A stretch of DNA of 21,595 bases from Aureococcus anophagefferens (lineage: Eukaryota > Sar > Pelagophyceae > Pelagomonadales > Pelagomonadaceae), in NCBI RefSeq assembly GCF_000186865.1, contig NW_008705626.1, positions 5,523-27,117 of the forward strand, read 5' to 3'. Position 1 is the stretch's first letter. The number at the start of each line of letters is the position of its first letter. The notes under the pieces are model-generated. The model made no database searches, was not told where the DNA came from, and was given only the letters and a program-made list of their open reading frames with translations. Of this stretch, positions 1-7,729 are shown one piece after another. Made by a program: the position numbers and the translations under genes.

Positions 1-146
1 TCTACTTCGACCTCGGCACCTTCGCCCTCGCCTTCCTCGGCCTCTACCCCTGGCGGCCCCGGAAGAAGAAGCCGGCGGCGAAGGCGAAGGCGGAGACGCC
101 GGCGAAGCCTGCGGCGGAGCGGGCGGCGAAGCCCAAGGCGGCCTAG
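1..146 (+). CDS. C-terminal end of an unidentified protein (partial)
   Basis: An open frame enters from the left edge (first complete codon at base 3) and stops at the TAG at 144-146. About 47 residues are visible. A short hydrophobic/aromatic stretch (YFDLGTFALAFLGLYPW) resembles the end of a membrane segment. It is followed by a strongly basic Lys/Ala/Pro tail with repeated 'KAK', 'AKP' and 'KPKA' motifs. The codon use is GC-rich at third positions, like the neighbouring genes. The gene converges on the aldehyde dehydrogenase gene, leaving only 23 bp between the two stop codons. No family can be named from this fragment. A membrane protein with a cytosolic basic tail is the most I would infer. 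Confidence 0.55.
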   Translation, partial: YFDLGTFALAFLGLYPWRPRKKKPAAKAKAETPAKPAAERAAKPKAA

Positions 147-169
147 GCGCGCCGTTAAAAAAACCGACG

Positions 170-2343
170 TCAGAACCGCATGCCGCCGAGGCAGAGGTAC
201 TTGTCCTCGAGGTACTCGTCGATGCCGTGCGCGCCGCCCTCGCGGCCGAGGCCCGACTCCTTGACGCCGCCGAAGGGCATCGCCGGGTTCGACACGCCGC
301 CCTCGTTGACGCCGACGATGCCGAACTCGAGGCGCTCCGCGACGGCCCAGGCGTGGGCGAGGTCGCCGCAGCAGTAGGCCGCGAGGCCCGCGGGCCCGTC
401 GTTCGCGAGCGCGACGGCCTCCGCGTCCGTCTCGAAGGTCCGGAGCGGCACGACGGGGCCGAAGGTCTCGTCGACCCAGAGCGCGCTGTCCAGGGGCACG
501 TCGGCGACGATCGTCGGCGGGTAGAACGCGTCCCGGAGGCCCGGGAGGGGCCACGCGCCGCCGACGAGCGTCCGCCCGCCCGACGCGCGCACGCGCGCGT
601 CGACCTTGGCCGCGGCCGCCGGGTTGATCAAGGGCCCGATCATCGTGCCGTCGTCGAAGCCGTGGCCCACGGGCAGGGCCGCGATGCGACGCTCGAGCGC
701 GTCGACGAAGGCGTCGACTTTGGACGCGTGCACCAGAAACCGGTCCGCGCCTGCGTGGCCATCGACCGGTGAGCCGGGACGTCGGGGCCGAACTTCAGAA
801 GTCGATTTGGCTGGTTTTGGGGACGAGTCGTGTGCTCTCGTCGAGCGCTCGAAGCGCGGCCGAAGAGTCTGGTCCGACCGTTCGACGACGCGCGCCTTGA
901 AGAGTCTGGTCCAAACCGTTCGACGACGCGCACGTTGAAGTCGGGTCGAGGATGCGAGGTCCGCGCCGGTCCGCGCAGACGCACGTCTGCCCCGCGTTGC
1001 GGAACTTGGTCGTCATCGCCGCGTCCGCGGCGACGTCGACGTCGGCGCTCTCGAGCACGAGGAACGGCGCGTTGCCGCCGAGCTCGAGGGACAGCACCTT
1101 GACCGTCTCCGCGCAGCGGCGGTAGAGCCACTTGCCGACGGCCGTCGACCCCGTGAAGCTCAGCGCGCGGACCTCCGGCGCGTCGCAGAGCGCGGCGCCC
1201 ACGGGCTCCGCGTGGTCCCGCGACGACGCCAGCACGTTGAGCACGCCCGCGGGGAAGAGGCCGTCGGCGAGGCGCGCGAGCGCGAGCGCCGAGAGCGGCG
1301 TGTCCTCCGACGGCTTCACGACGACGGGGCAGCCCGCGGCGACCTGGGCCCCGGGAGACGGGCGATTCGACGCGGGCGTTCCGCGCGCGCGCGTTTCAAA
1401 AAACTCATCCACGCTTCGAGACCGTTCCGAGAGATGATCGCTCGTCCAAAAATGGAGTGGAAAGCGACCGAGGTAGGAGCCTTTCGGAAGTTCGCGCGCT
1501 CTTTTCCCGCCCCGGCGGCGACGGCCGGCGCGACCTTGCGCGTGATCATGGCCACGGGGAAGTTCCAGGGCGTGATGGCCGCGCAGACGCCCACGGGCTG
1601 GCGCACGGTCAGGAGCCGCCGGTCGGAGCCCGCGTTCGCCTTGACCTCGCCCGCGACGCGCGGCGCCTCCTCGGCGAACCACTCGACGAACGACCTGGGC
1701 AGCACAAGGGTGATTCAACCTCGCTTCAACTTGGGTGTTTCGCGCGCGAGAGTTCCAGGAAAAGCATCCACGCTTCGAAACCGTTCCGAGAGATGATCGC
1801 TCGTCCAAAAATCAGCCAAAACGAGTGGAAAACGGCCGAGATAGGAGCCTTTGAAGTTGGGAATTTCGCTCTCTTGTGCTGCCCTGCGAACGACGCGCCG
1901 TAGGCGACCTCGCCGCGCGCCTCGGCGAGGGGCTTGCCGCACTCGGCCGTCATCAGCGTCGCGATGTCCTCCGACGCGGCCAGGATGCGCCGGTGCCACT
2001 CGCGGAGCGCGTCGCTCCGCTCGCGAGCCGTCGTTCCGGCCCACGCGGGCAGCGCGGCCGCGGCCGCGTCGACGGCGGCGCGCGCCTGCTCCGGCCCGCA
2101 GTCCGCGACGTCGCAGATGGGCGCGCCGCTGCCCGGGTCGACGACGGCGAAGGTGCGCGCCGTTCGGACCCAGGCGCCGCCGACGAGCGCCGAGGCCTCG
2201 TTGGCGGCGTCGACGACGCGCAAGTCCGCGAGCGCGCTCGACGTGCTGGCGCAGCGCGTCAGCGCGTTTTTTAGAGCGTTCGTGCAGCGTATGGTCTTCG
2301 TGCAGCGCTGGAACGCGGATTGCATGGATGTGGTGTGGCGCAT
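170..2343 (-). CDS. succinate-semialdehyde dehydrogenase, mitochondrial-type, 4 exons
   Basis: Oxidises succinate semialdehyde to succinate with NAD(P)+, the last step of GABA/4-hydroxybutyrate breakdown. Exons on the minus strand are 1895-2343, 1523-1694, 977-1343 and 170-750. Joined they give 522 residues, normal for the family with a leader. Visible ALDH motifs are ITPWNFP (about 190-196), VKPSEDTP (216-223), FTGSTAVG (270-277), catalytic Glu294 in LELGG and catalytic Cys328 in GQTC. The C-terminal [14 protein letters not shown] and [11 protein letters not shown] are typical of the SSADH branch. The first ~40 residues are Arg-rich with no acidic residue, as in a mitochondrial presequence. 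Start choice: Met at 2343. Met at 2325 is also possible, and an in-frame Met at 2442 would overlap the divergent gene's start. All three introns are introner elements, two with GT donors and one with GC. The last one falls two codons after the catalytic Cys. Confidence 0.9.
751..968 (+). mobile_element. introner element 1 (family B-like, degenerate), antisense in SSADH intron 3
   Basis: A 218 bp unit flanked by 8 bp TSDs GTCCGCGC at 743-750 and 969-976 (GCGCGGAC on the gene strand). The spliced intron is 751-976 (226 bp), GC donor and AG acceptor. Its + strand core (GGCTGGTTTTGGGGACGAG and CTCTCGTCGAG) matches element 4. It therefore lies antisense to the host gene. Terminal inverted repeats (TIRs) are eroded. 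An internal ~38 bp stretch is duplicated in tandem at about 862-938. Confidence 0.75.
862..938 (+). repeat. two-copy tandem duplication, unit ~38 bp, inside introner 1
   Basis: GAAGAGTCTGGTCC followed by ACCGTTCGACGACGCGC occurs twice in succession with few mismatches. This accounts for much of why this element (218 bp) is longer than the 192 bp members. Confidence 0.75.
1344..1514 (-). mobile_element. introner element 2 (family A, shortened), in SSADH intron 2
   Basis: A 171 bp unit with TSD GTCGCCGC (gene strand) at 1515-1522 and 1336-1343. The intron is 1344-1522 (179 bp), GT-AG, phase 0. On the minus strand it carries the family core (TTTTTGGACGAGCGATCATC, ACGGTCTCGAAGCGTGGATG) but has lost ~10 bp corresponding to GTTTCGGCTGA. 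Its ends have drifted (CGGGGCGGG... to ...GGGGCCCAG). It looks older than element 3 in the same gene. Confidence 0.9.
1695..1886 (-). mobile_element. introner element 3 (family A, 192 bp), in SSADH intron 1
   Basis: On the minus strand it runs from CAGGGCAGCACAAG to CTTGTGCTGCCCAG, a clear terminal inverted repeat. TSD GTCGTTCG (gene strand) is perfect at 1887-1894 and 1687-1694. The intron is 1695-1894, 200 bp, GT-AG. The donor GT is the first two bases of the upstream TSD. Removal restores YGA|SFVEWF, a conserved SSADH stretch. Sense orientation. Confidence 0.95.
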
Positions 2344-2440
2344 CGCTCCTCGGAATGGCCTGCAACGGAGGCTGCATTCGATGCCGCCAAAAGTCGAAGC
2401 TGACCGAATTGCCACAAACGAGAACGGAGGAAAGCAAGCC
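2344..2440. promoter_or_regulatory. short shared promoter region between divergent SSADH and dehydratase genes
   Basis: Only 97 bp separate the chosen start codons of the two head-to-head genes, so both transcripts must start within it or overlap. Its base composition is less GC-rich than the flanking coding DNA, for example the stretch around 2390-2436. No clear TATA box is seen. That it is a bidirectional promoter is inferred from layout only. Confidence 0.45.
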
Positions 2441-4295
2441 ATGCGCGCCGCCCTGGCCCGCCGCGCCGTGCTGGCCCGCCCCGCGCCGTCGGCGGCGGCG
2501 ACGCGCTCGCGCAGCGCCCAGGCCCTCGAGGCGCCCTACGTCGAAGAGACCTACGTCGCGCTCGACCGGGACCGGCGCCACGCGGCGCCCGTCGCCTTCG
2601 CGGAGTCCTACGCGGCGCCGGCCTTCGGCCGCATCTCGACGGGGGACCAGTACGTGGCGTCGCTCCGCGGGCGGGACCTGCCCGTCTACCTCTTCGGCGA
2701 GAATATCGACGAGTTCGTCGACCACCCCATCGTCTGGCCCTCGGTCAACGCCGTCGCGGAGACGTACCGGCTCGCGGAGCGCGAGCCCGAACTCGCGACG
2801 GTCTACAGCTCGCTCATCGGCGGGCGCGTGCACCGCTTCGCCCACATCTGCGAGAGCGCCGAGGACGTCGTCGCCCAGAACCGCATGCAGCGGAAGATGG
2901 GCCAGCTCACGGGCGCGTGCTTCCAGCGGTGCGTCGGCCAGGACTGCATGAACGCGTCGTGGACGACGACGCACCTCATCGACGCGGCCCACGGCACGGC
3001 CTACCAGGCGCGCCTCAAGGCCTTCGTCCAGCACGTCCAGTCCTACAACCTGACGGTCGGGGGCGCGATGACGGACCCCAAGGGCGACCGGTCGAAGCCG
3101 CCGCACGCGCAGGAGGACCCGGACATGTTCGTGCGCGTCGTCGACCGCAGGCCCGACGGCGTCGTCCTCCGGGGCGCCAAGGTCCACCAGACGGGGACGC
3201 TGAACTCGCACTGGATGGTCGTCATGCCCGGCCAGCGGCTCGCTGTGCCGAAACCAACCACTGGTTTGGGTGGTCCTGACCAAACTTGAGAATTCTCTAG
3301 CTCGGTCAAATCGAAGTCGATTCGGCTGATTTTTGGACGAATCGATTGCTCTCGTCGAGTTCTCGAAGCACGGCCGAAGAGCTTGTGTCAAAACATTCGA
3401 ATGCGCTCACATTGAAGTCGGGTTGAAGATTTGGTTTCGGCACAGGCGGCTCGCCCCCGCGGACGCGGACTACGCGATCTCCGCGGCGATCCCCGTCGAC
3501 GACCCCCGCGTGTCCTACATCCTGGGGCGCCAGTCCTGCGACACGCGGTCCATGGAGCCGTCGGGCGTCGACGTGGGCAACGCCAAGTTCGGCGGCCAGG
3601 AGGTCACCGTCGTCCTGGACGACGTCTTCGTGCCCTACGACCGCGTCTTCATGGACGGCGAGACGGAGTTCGCCGCGGATCTGGTGGAGCGCTTCACGGC
3701 CTACCACCGGCGGTCCTACGTCTGCAAGGCCGGCGTCGGCGACGTGCTCATCGGCGCGGCGGCGGAGATCGCGGACATGAACGGCGTCGCCAAGGCGTCG
3801 CACATCAAGGACAAGCTCATCGAGATGACCCACCTGAACGAGACCATCTTCGGCATGGGCATCGCCGCGTCCATGTCGGCGAAGCCCACGCCCGCGGGCA
3901 ACTACGAGCCCGACGTGCTCCTGGCGAACATCTGCAAGCACCACGTCACGCGGTTCCCCTACGAGATCGCGCGCCTCGCCCAGGACCTCGCGGGGGGCGT
4001 CGTCGTGACCATGCCCTCCGACGACGACTTCAACAGCGAGGAGATCGGCGCGATCCTCAAGAAGTACCTCTGCGCGGCGCCGGGCGTCGACCCGGACGAC
4101 CGGCGGCGCGTGCTCCGGCTCATCGAGAACATGACCATGGGCCGCAACGCCGTCGGCTACCTCGCCGAGTCCATGCACGGCGCGGGCTCGCCCGCGGCCC
4201 AGCGCGTCCTCATCCAGAAGCTCGGCCAGATCGCGGAGAAGCGCGGCTACGCGCGCGACATCGCGGGCTGCGGCGGCGCCTGCTCCAAGGTCTAG
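2441..4295 (+). CDS. 4-hydroxybutyryl-CoA dehydratase-like Fe-S/FAD enzyme, 2 exons
   Basis: Member of the AbfD/HpaB-like family. The characterised enzyme converts 4-hydroxybutyryl-CoA to crotonyl-CoA (and isomerises vinylacetyl-CoA) using FAD and a [4Fe-4S] cluster. Exons are 2441-3234 and 3446-4295, giving 547 residues against about 490 in bacterial enzymes; the difference is mostly the leader. Candidate cluster ligands are Cys160 and Cys164 in ACFQRCVGQDC, and His352 and Cys358 in YHRRSYVCKAG. These match the Cys/Cys/His/Cys set known in the Clostridium enzyme, though the His-Cys spacing here looks one residue shorter than I recall. HHVTRFPYEIARLAQDLAGG is a strong family signature. The first ~28 residues (MRAALARRAVLARPAPSAAA, then TRSRS) look like a mitochondrial leader. 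The start at 2441 was chosen for this. The intron is a family-B introner with a GC donor. The gene lies head-to-head with SSADH, which fits shared 4-carbon metabolism. Confidence 0.85.
3243..3445 (+). mobile_element. introner element 4 (family B, 203 bp), in dehydratase intron
   Basis: Perfect 15 bp terminal inverted repeats, CTGTGCCGAAACCAA at the left and TTGGTTTCGGCACAG at the right. TSD GCGGCTCG is perfect at 3235-3242 and 3446-3453. The intron is 3235-3445 (211 bp) with a GC donor taken from the TSD and the element's terminal AG as acceptor. Splicing restores GQ|RLAPAD in frame. The core CGGCTGATTTTTGGACGA is shared with family A although the ends differ. Confidence 0.95.
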
Positions 4296-4456
4296 TCGGG
4301 CTCTTCCTGTCGTCTAACCTGCTTGTTTTTTTTGTTCTTCTTGCCCAGGGGCTCTTCGGTGCGACGGCCGCGCGTAAGCCGCGCGCGTCCAGCGCGACTG
4401 CATCATCGACACGTTGACTCGCCGTCACACCAAAACAGCGATTTGCACGCACAAAA

Positions 4457-4615
4457 ATGGCCGGTCTCACGCTCCCCGGCGGCCTGGCGTCCGACGAGTT
4501 CGGCGTCGCGCTGAGCTACGCGCTGCTCATGGGCGGCGGCGCCTCCGCGCCGGCCGCCGCGCCGGCGAAGAAGGAGAAGAAGGAGAAGGCGCCGAAGCAG
4601 CCCAAGGCGCCCAAG

Positions 4616-4655
<40 letters not shown>

Positions 4656-5098
4656 CGCCCGCGCCGGCGCCCAAGGCCGCGGAGCCCGCCGCCGAGGACG
4701 ACGACGACGACTTCTGGGGCGACGACGAGGAGCAGACCGAGGAGGAGAAGGCCGCGGCCGCCAAAAAGCTCGAGGAGGCCAAGGCCAAGGCCATGGCCAA
4801 GCTCGCGAAGAAGGAGGTCGCCCAGCGGTCGCTCTGCGCGCTCGAGATCAAGCCCTGGGAGGCGGAGCAGGACCTCGAGGAGCTCTTCAAGAAGATCAAG
4901 TCCACCTTCGTCCGCGAGGGCCTCAAGTGGTCCGAGGTCTGCAAGCTCGAGGACGTCGCCTTCGGCGTCAAGAAGATCATCTGCACGGCCGTCATCAACC
5001 AGACCATGTCCATGGACGCCATCATCGAGGAGATCACCGAGGAGGCCTTCGCCGACGAGGTCCAGTCCATGACCATGACGAGCATGTCGCTCCTCTAG
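4457..5098 (+). CDS. translation elongation factor eEF1B beta/delta-type exchange subunit
   Basis: Catalyses GDP/GTP exchange on eEF1A. Single exon, 213 residues. The C-terminal ~90 residues are the exchange domain and are very well conserved (IKPWEAEQDLEELFKKIK, GLKWSEVCKLEDVAFGVKKI, INQTMSMDAIIEEITEEAF, ending MTMTSMSLL). Just before it is the acidic linker EDDDDDFWGDDEE typical of eEF1B. The N-terminus lacks the usual GST-C-like domain. It has instead a short MAGLTLPGGLASDEFGVALS segment and a Lys/Ala/Pro spacer with an (AP)n run. The start ATG sits in CACAAAAATGG, a good eukaryotic context. No introner has inserted. The region 4296-4456 upstream must hold its promoter and 5' UTR and contains a T-rich tract near 4324-4340. 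Confidence 0.93.
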
Positions 5099-5100
5099 GC

Positions 5101-5123
5101 GCGCGGCGCCGGGGACGCCGCGC
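5101..5123 (+). other. GC hairpin just after the eEF1B stop
   Basis: GCGCGGCG and CGCCGCGC form an 8 bp perfect stem with a 7-base loop directly downstream of the stop codon. It may be a 3' UTR structure or chance in GC-rich DNA. The rest of the gap to 5468 shows no conserved coding signal and is read as 3' UTR plus the promoter/5' UTR of the next gene. Confidence 0.3.
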
Positions 5124-5468
5124 CGAGCTAACACGCGACACTATCTCGAGGGGGCCACGTCGCGTGCCACCCGCGCGCCGCCTTGGTCTTCTGCGGCTCT
5201 TGAGATCCCCTGCGGCCTCGCGCCGCGGGCGGCGCGGTCGCGAGCGGTCTCGCGGTCTCGCGCCGCGGCGATCGCGCGCGGTGGATGTCGAAGCAGCGGA
5301 TGTCGCCGCAGAAGCGTGTAACAAGCCACACAGTCGCGGAAAGGCCGCACGACGCGAATCCCACGCCCGGCGGGAGAGGCGTCGGAAGGCGTGCGGTCGC
5401 TGAAACGCGTGAACTGGCAGATCTCGAGCCTCGCTTCACGCAGAAGCAAGTCGTGCGACGGCTTGACG

Positions 5469-5978
5469 ATGGAGTCCGCGGGGGTCCCCGAGGAGACACC
5501 GGCGCCGGCGCCGTCGCCCGTGCGCACGCGGCCGAAGCTGAACCTGAAGAAGCGGGACCCCGCCGCCGCCGCCGCCGCGGCGTCGTCGATGGCCCCGTCG
5601 TCGGGCAAGCCCAACCCCTTCGGCGCCGCCCGCCCCCGCGAGGAGACGCTCAAGGCCAAGGGCGTCGACGCGGGCGCCCAGGACACGGAGCGGGAGCGCA
5701 AGATGCAGGCCATGAAGAACCTGAGCCGCTTCCAGAAGCAGGACGCCGACGAGCTCGCGGACGTCGTGCGCCGCGCGGAGGAGGCGCTCCGCGAGGCCAA
5801 CGAGAAGGAGCTCCCGGAGAACGCGCTCCGCGCGGACCTCGAGGAGAAGCGCAAGAAGCTCAGCGACCTCATGGAGAAGTTCGCCAAGATCAACATCGAG
5901 GAGGCCGAGGCCAAGGCCGCGGGGAAACCGCCGCCGGGCGTCGCCCGGTCCCACTCCGGCTCCGTCGACAAGGCCTGA
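5469..5978 (+). CDS. small eIF4B-like protein
   Basis: 169 residues from the ATG at 5469; an in-frame Met at 5391 is the alternative. RPKLNLKKR near residues 20-28 is followed by a spacer and GKPNPFGAARPREETLKAKG. This 'NPFGAA+PRE..L..KG' block resembles the repeat-like motif of plant and fungal eIF4B, which stimulates eIF4A helicase in translation initiation. The C-terminal half is charged and predicted helical (ADVVRRAEEALREANEKE..., KRKKLSDLMEKFAKINIEEA), suggesting a coiled coil. No RRM is present, so it is shorter than classical eIF4B. The assignment rests on the short motif. A different RNA-binding or ribosome-associated factor is possible. It sits next to another translation gene (eEF1B), but they are unlikely to be co-transcribed. 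Confidence 0.6.
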   Translation: MESAGVPEETPAPAPSPVRTRPKLNLKKRDPAAAAAAASSMAPSSGKPNPFGAARPREETLKAKGVDAGAQDTERERKMQAMKNLSRFQKQDADELADVVRRAEEALREANEKELPENALRADLEEKRKKLSDLMEKFAKINIEEAEAKAAGKPPPGVARSHSGSVDKA

Positions 5979-6129
5979 GCGAGGAGACCCGCGGGAGACC
6001 TGCGGGAGAGGTCGCGCGCCCGCGGGGACGAAGCCCTCTCCCGCCGGCGGACCCCTCGTAATTCATCGCGCTTCAACTCTTACGGGCTTGGGGGGGAGGG
6101 GGGGCGAGGCGCGCGGGGCGTGCGGCTTC

Positions 6130-7197
6130 TCAGAGGCCGAGGTGGGCGACGAGGCGCTCCTTGAGGGCGGCCTTGAGGCCCGCCTGGTCGAGGTCGCGGT
6201 CGCCGAGCGCGGCCTTGAGCTTGGCGACGGTCATGGCGTCGATGTCCGCGAGCGTCAACGACGACGCGGCGTCCGCCGGCGCGGCGCTCTCGTCGGCCGG
6301 GGCGTCCGACGGCGGCGGGGCGTCGCCCTCGGGCGCGGCGTCCGGCGGCGCGTCGTCCTCCTCCTTGGCCGCGGCGGCGTCGTCCTCGGCCGCGGGCGAC
6401 GCGGAGCGGCTCCGGGAGCTGCTCCGCGACCGGCGGCGGCCCTCGGGCGACCGGCTCCGGGACCGGGAGCGGCTCGCGCTCCGGTCCTTGCGGCGGCGCC
6501 GCTCGCGGGACCGCGACCGCGACCGCGAAGCGGACCGCCGCGGCACCGGCACGCCGTAGCCGCCGCCGCCGTAGCCGCCGCCGCCGCCGCCGCCGCCGTA
6601 GCCGCCGCCGCCGTAGGAGCCGCCGCCGTAGGAGCCGCCGCCGTAGGAGCCGCCGCCGTAGGAGCCGCCGCCGTAGGAGCCGCCGCCGCCGCCGTAGCCG
6701 AGGCGCGCGGCGCGCTGCGGGCAGTCGCGGCCGAAGTGGCCGACCTGCCCGCACTCGTAGCACGCGTCGCTCCCCCGGGGGCCCGCGTTGGGGTCGCCGT
6801 TCGGGTCGTGGGCGTAGCGGCAGGAGTCGCCCCTCGTGCACCGCCCGTTGAGGAAGTCGCGGCAGACCTGGCCGCCGCCGCCGCCGTAGCCGCCGCCGCC
6901 GCCGTAGCCGCCGCCGCCGCCGTAGCCGCCGCCCCCGTAGGACTGGCCGCCGTAGCCCCCGCCGGAGCCCCCGCCGCTGTCGCCGTGGCTGAACTTGCAC
7001 GAGTCGCCCCGATTGCAGTTGCCGCGCTGGAAGTCAAAGCAGGGCTCCTGCGAGCGGCCGTAGCCGCCGCCGCCGCCGTACCCGCCGTAGCCGCCGCCGC
7101 CGCCGTAGCCGCCGCCGCCGTAGCCGCCGCCGCCGTAGCCGCTGTATTGGGCGTAGCCCTGGGGTAGCGACGACGACTCGTTTCCGTAGTGCGACAT
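6130..7197 (-). CDS. CCCH/CCHC zinc-finger RNA-binding protein with RS and SAP regions
   Basis: Single-exon 355-residue protein, probably nuclear and involved in mRNA processing. Order: Gly/Tyr-rich tract (20-47); CCCH finger 1 (C53-x7-C61-x5-C67-x3-H71); Gly/Tyr tract; CCCH finger 2 (C112-x7-C120-x5-C126-x3-H130); CCHC zinc knuckle CYECGQVGHFGRDC (147-159); repeated GGGSY tract (170-215); Arg/Ser-rich domain (220-268); acidic Asp/Ala/Pro stretch; and a C-terminal SAP-like helix pair (314-355, LTLADIDAMTVAKLKAAL). CCCH plus knuckle binds RNA and RS domains mediate spliceosome contacts in known proteins, so a splicing-factor role is inferred. The start at MSHYGN (7197) is preferred because the upstream in-frame extension to 7398 looks non-coding. 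Convergent with the eIF4B-like gene. Confidence 0.8.
   Translation of the reverse strand: MSHYGNESSSLPQGYAQYSGYGGGGYGGGGYGGGGGYGGYGGGGGYGRSQEPCFDFQRGNCNRGDSCKFSHGDSGGGSGGGYGGQSYGGGGYGGGGGYGGGGGYGGGGGQVCRDFLNGRCTRGDSCRYAHDPNGDPNAGPRGSDACYECGQVGHFGRDCPQRAARLGYGGGGGSYGGGSYGGGSYGGGSYGGGSYGGGGYGGGGGGGGYGGGGYGVPVPRRSASRSRSRSRERRRRKDRSASRSRSRSRSPEGRRRSRSSSRSRSASPAAEDDAAAAKEEDDAPPDAAPEGDAPPPSDAPADESAAPADAASSLTLADIDAMTVAKLKAALGDRDLDQAGLKAALKERLVAHLGL
6614..6688 (+). repeat. 15 bp tandem repeat, five units, coding for GGGSY
   Basis: Unit TAGGAGCCGCCGCCG repeated five times head to tail without mismatch on the + strand. It encodes the GGGSY repeats of the zinc-finger protein on the other strand. Perfect repetition suggests recent slippage and likely length polymorphism. 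Confidence 0.9.
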
Positions 7198-7729
7198 CTG
7201 CGATCGCGGGGGCGTCAGAACCGCAACGCGGGCGGAGCAGTTCGAGGTCGCCGAACGACCGACCGCGCGCGCGCGCGGCGCTTTAGGGGGCGCTCCGAGG
7301 TGCGCGCTCGCCACTGCAGTATCGGGTCTCGGCAGGTCGGAGTGGGGCGGGACGGTCTCAGTGCGTGGTCTTCGCAACGTCGTCTCGCGTCTCTTCAACT
7401 ACGCGGCGGCTTGGCGGCGAGCGAACGACTCTCAGAGCGAGGCGCGAAGTGCGAAGAAGCCCCCGAGAAGGTACGACAGCCACGCAGCGCGCACAGTTGC
7501 GGGTAGAGCTCGTGTGCGTCACAAGCTTCGGATGCTGACCGCCTCAGCCTCGGCGATGGACCTGCAACAGGTTCTCACACTGGTGCCAGCAGCCGCCGAT
7601 ACCCGATCGATCGAGCCGCCGATCGAGTCCTCGATCGACAACCTGCGCCGCCACGGCGCCCTAGGTAGGCCTTGCCCATGAACGCCACCCCGCGACGACA
7701 TCGCGAGCTTACGCCGCACACACGCCGCC
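7198..7729. other. 532 bp intergenic region between two minus-strand genes
   Basis: No ORF here shows conserved protein features. The half near 7198 should hold the promoter and 5' UTR of the zinc-finger gene. The other half should hold the 3' UTR of nothing, or promoter elements, since the 7730 gene ends here. A cluster of GATCGA-type short palindromes lies at about 7605-7640. I see no RNA gene or introner copy. Confidence 0.5.

Noticed and set aside
2344..2442. Upstream in-frame Met (2442) for SSADH
   Set aside because: It would overlap the divergent dehydratase start codon. The sequence after it is less leader-like than that after 2343.
1715..3391. 558-codon minus-strand open frame across SSADH and the dehydratase
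   Set aside because: It spans two real genes and an introner in the wrong frame and has no family motif.
6540..7140. CRISPR-like or structural repeat array
   Set aside because: The repeats are short GGC/GTA-type codon repeats encoding Gly/Tyr tracts within a single reading frame, with no spacers.
7600..7645. GATCGA palindrome cluster as an origin or binding array
   Set aside because: Too short and irregular to support any function. Noted in the intergenic entry only.
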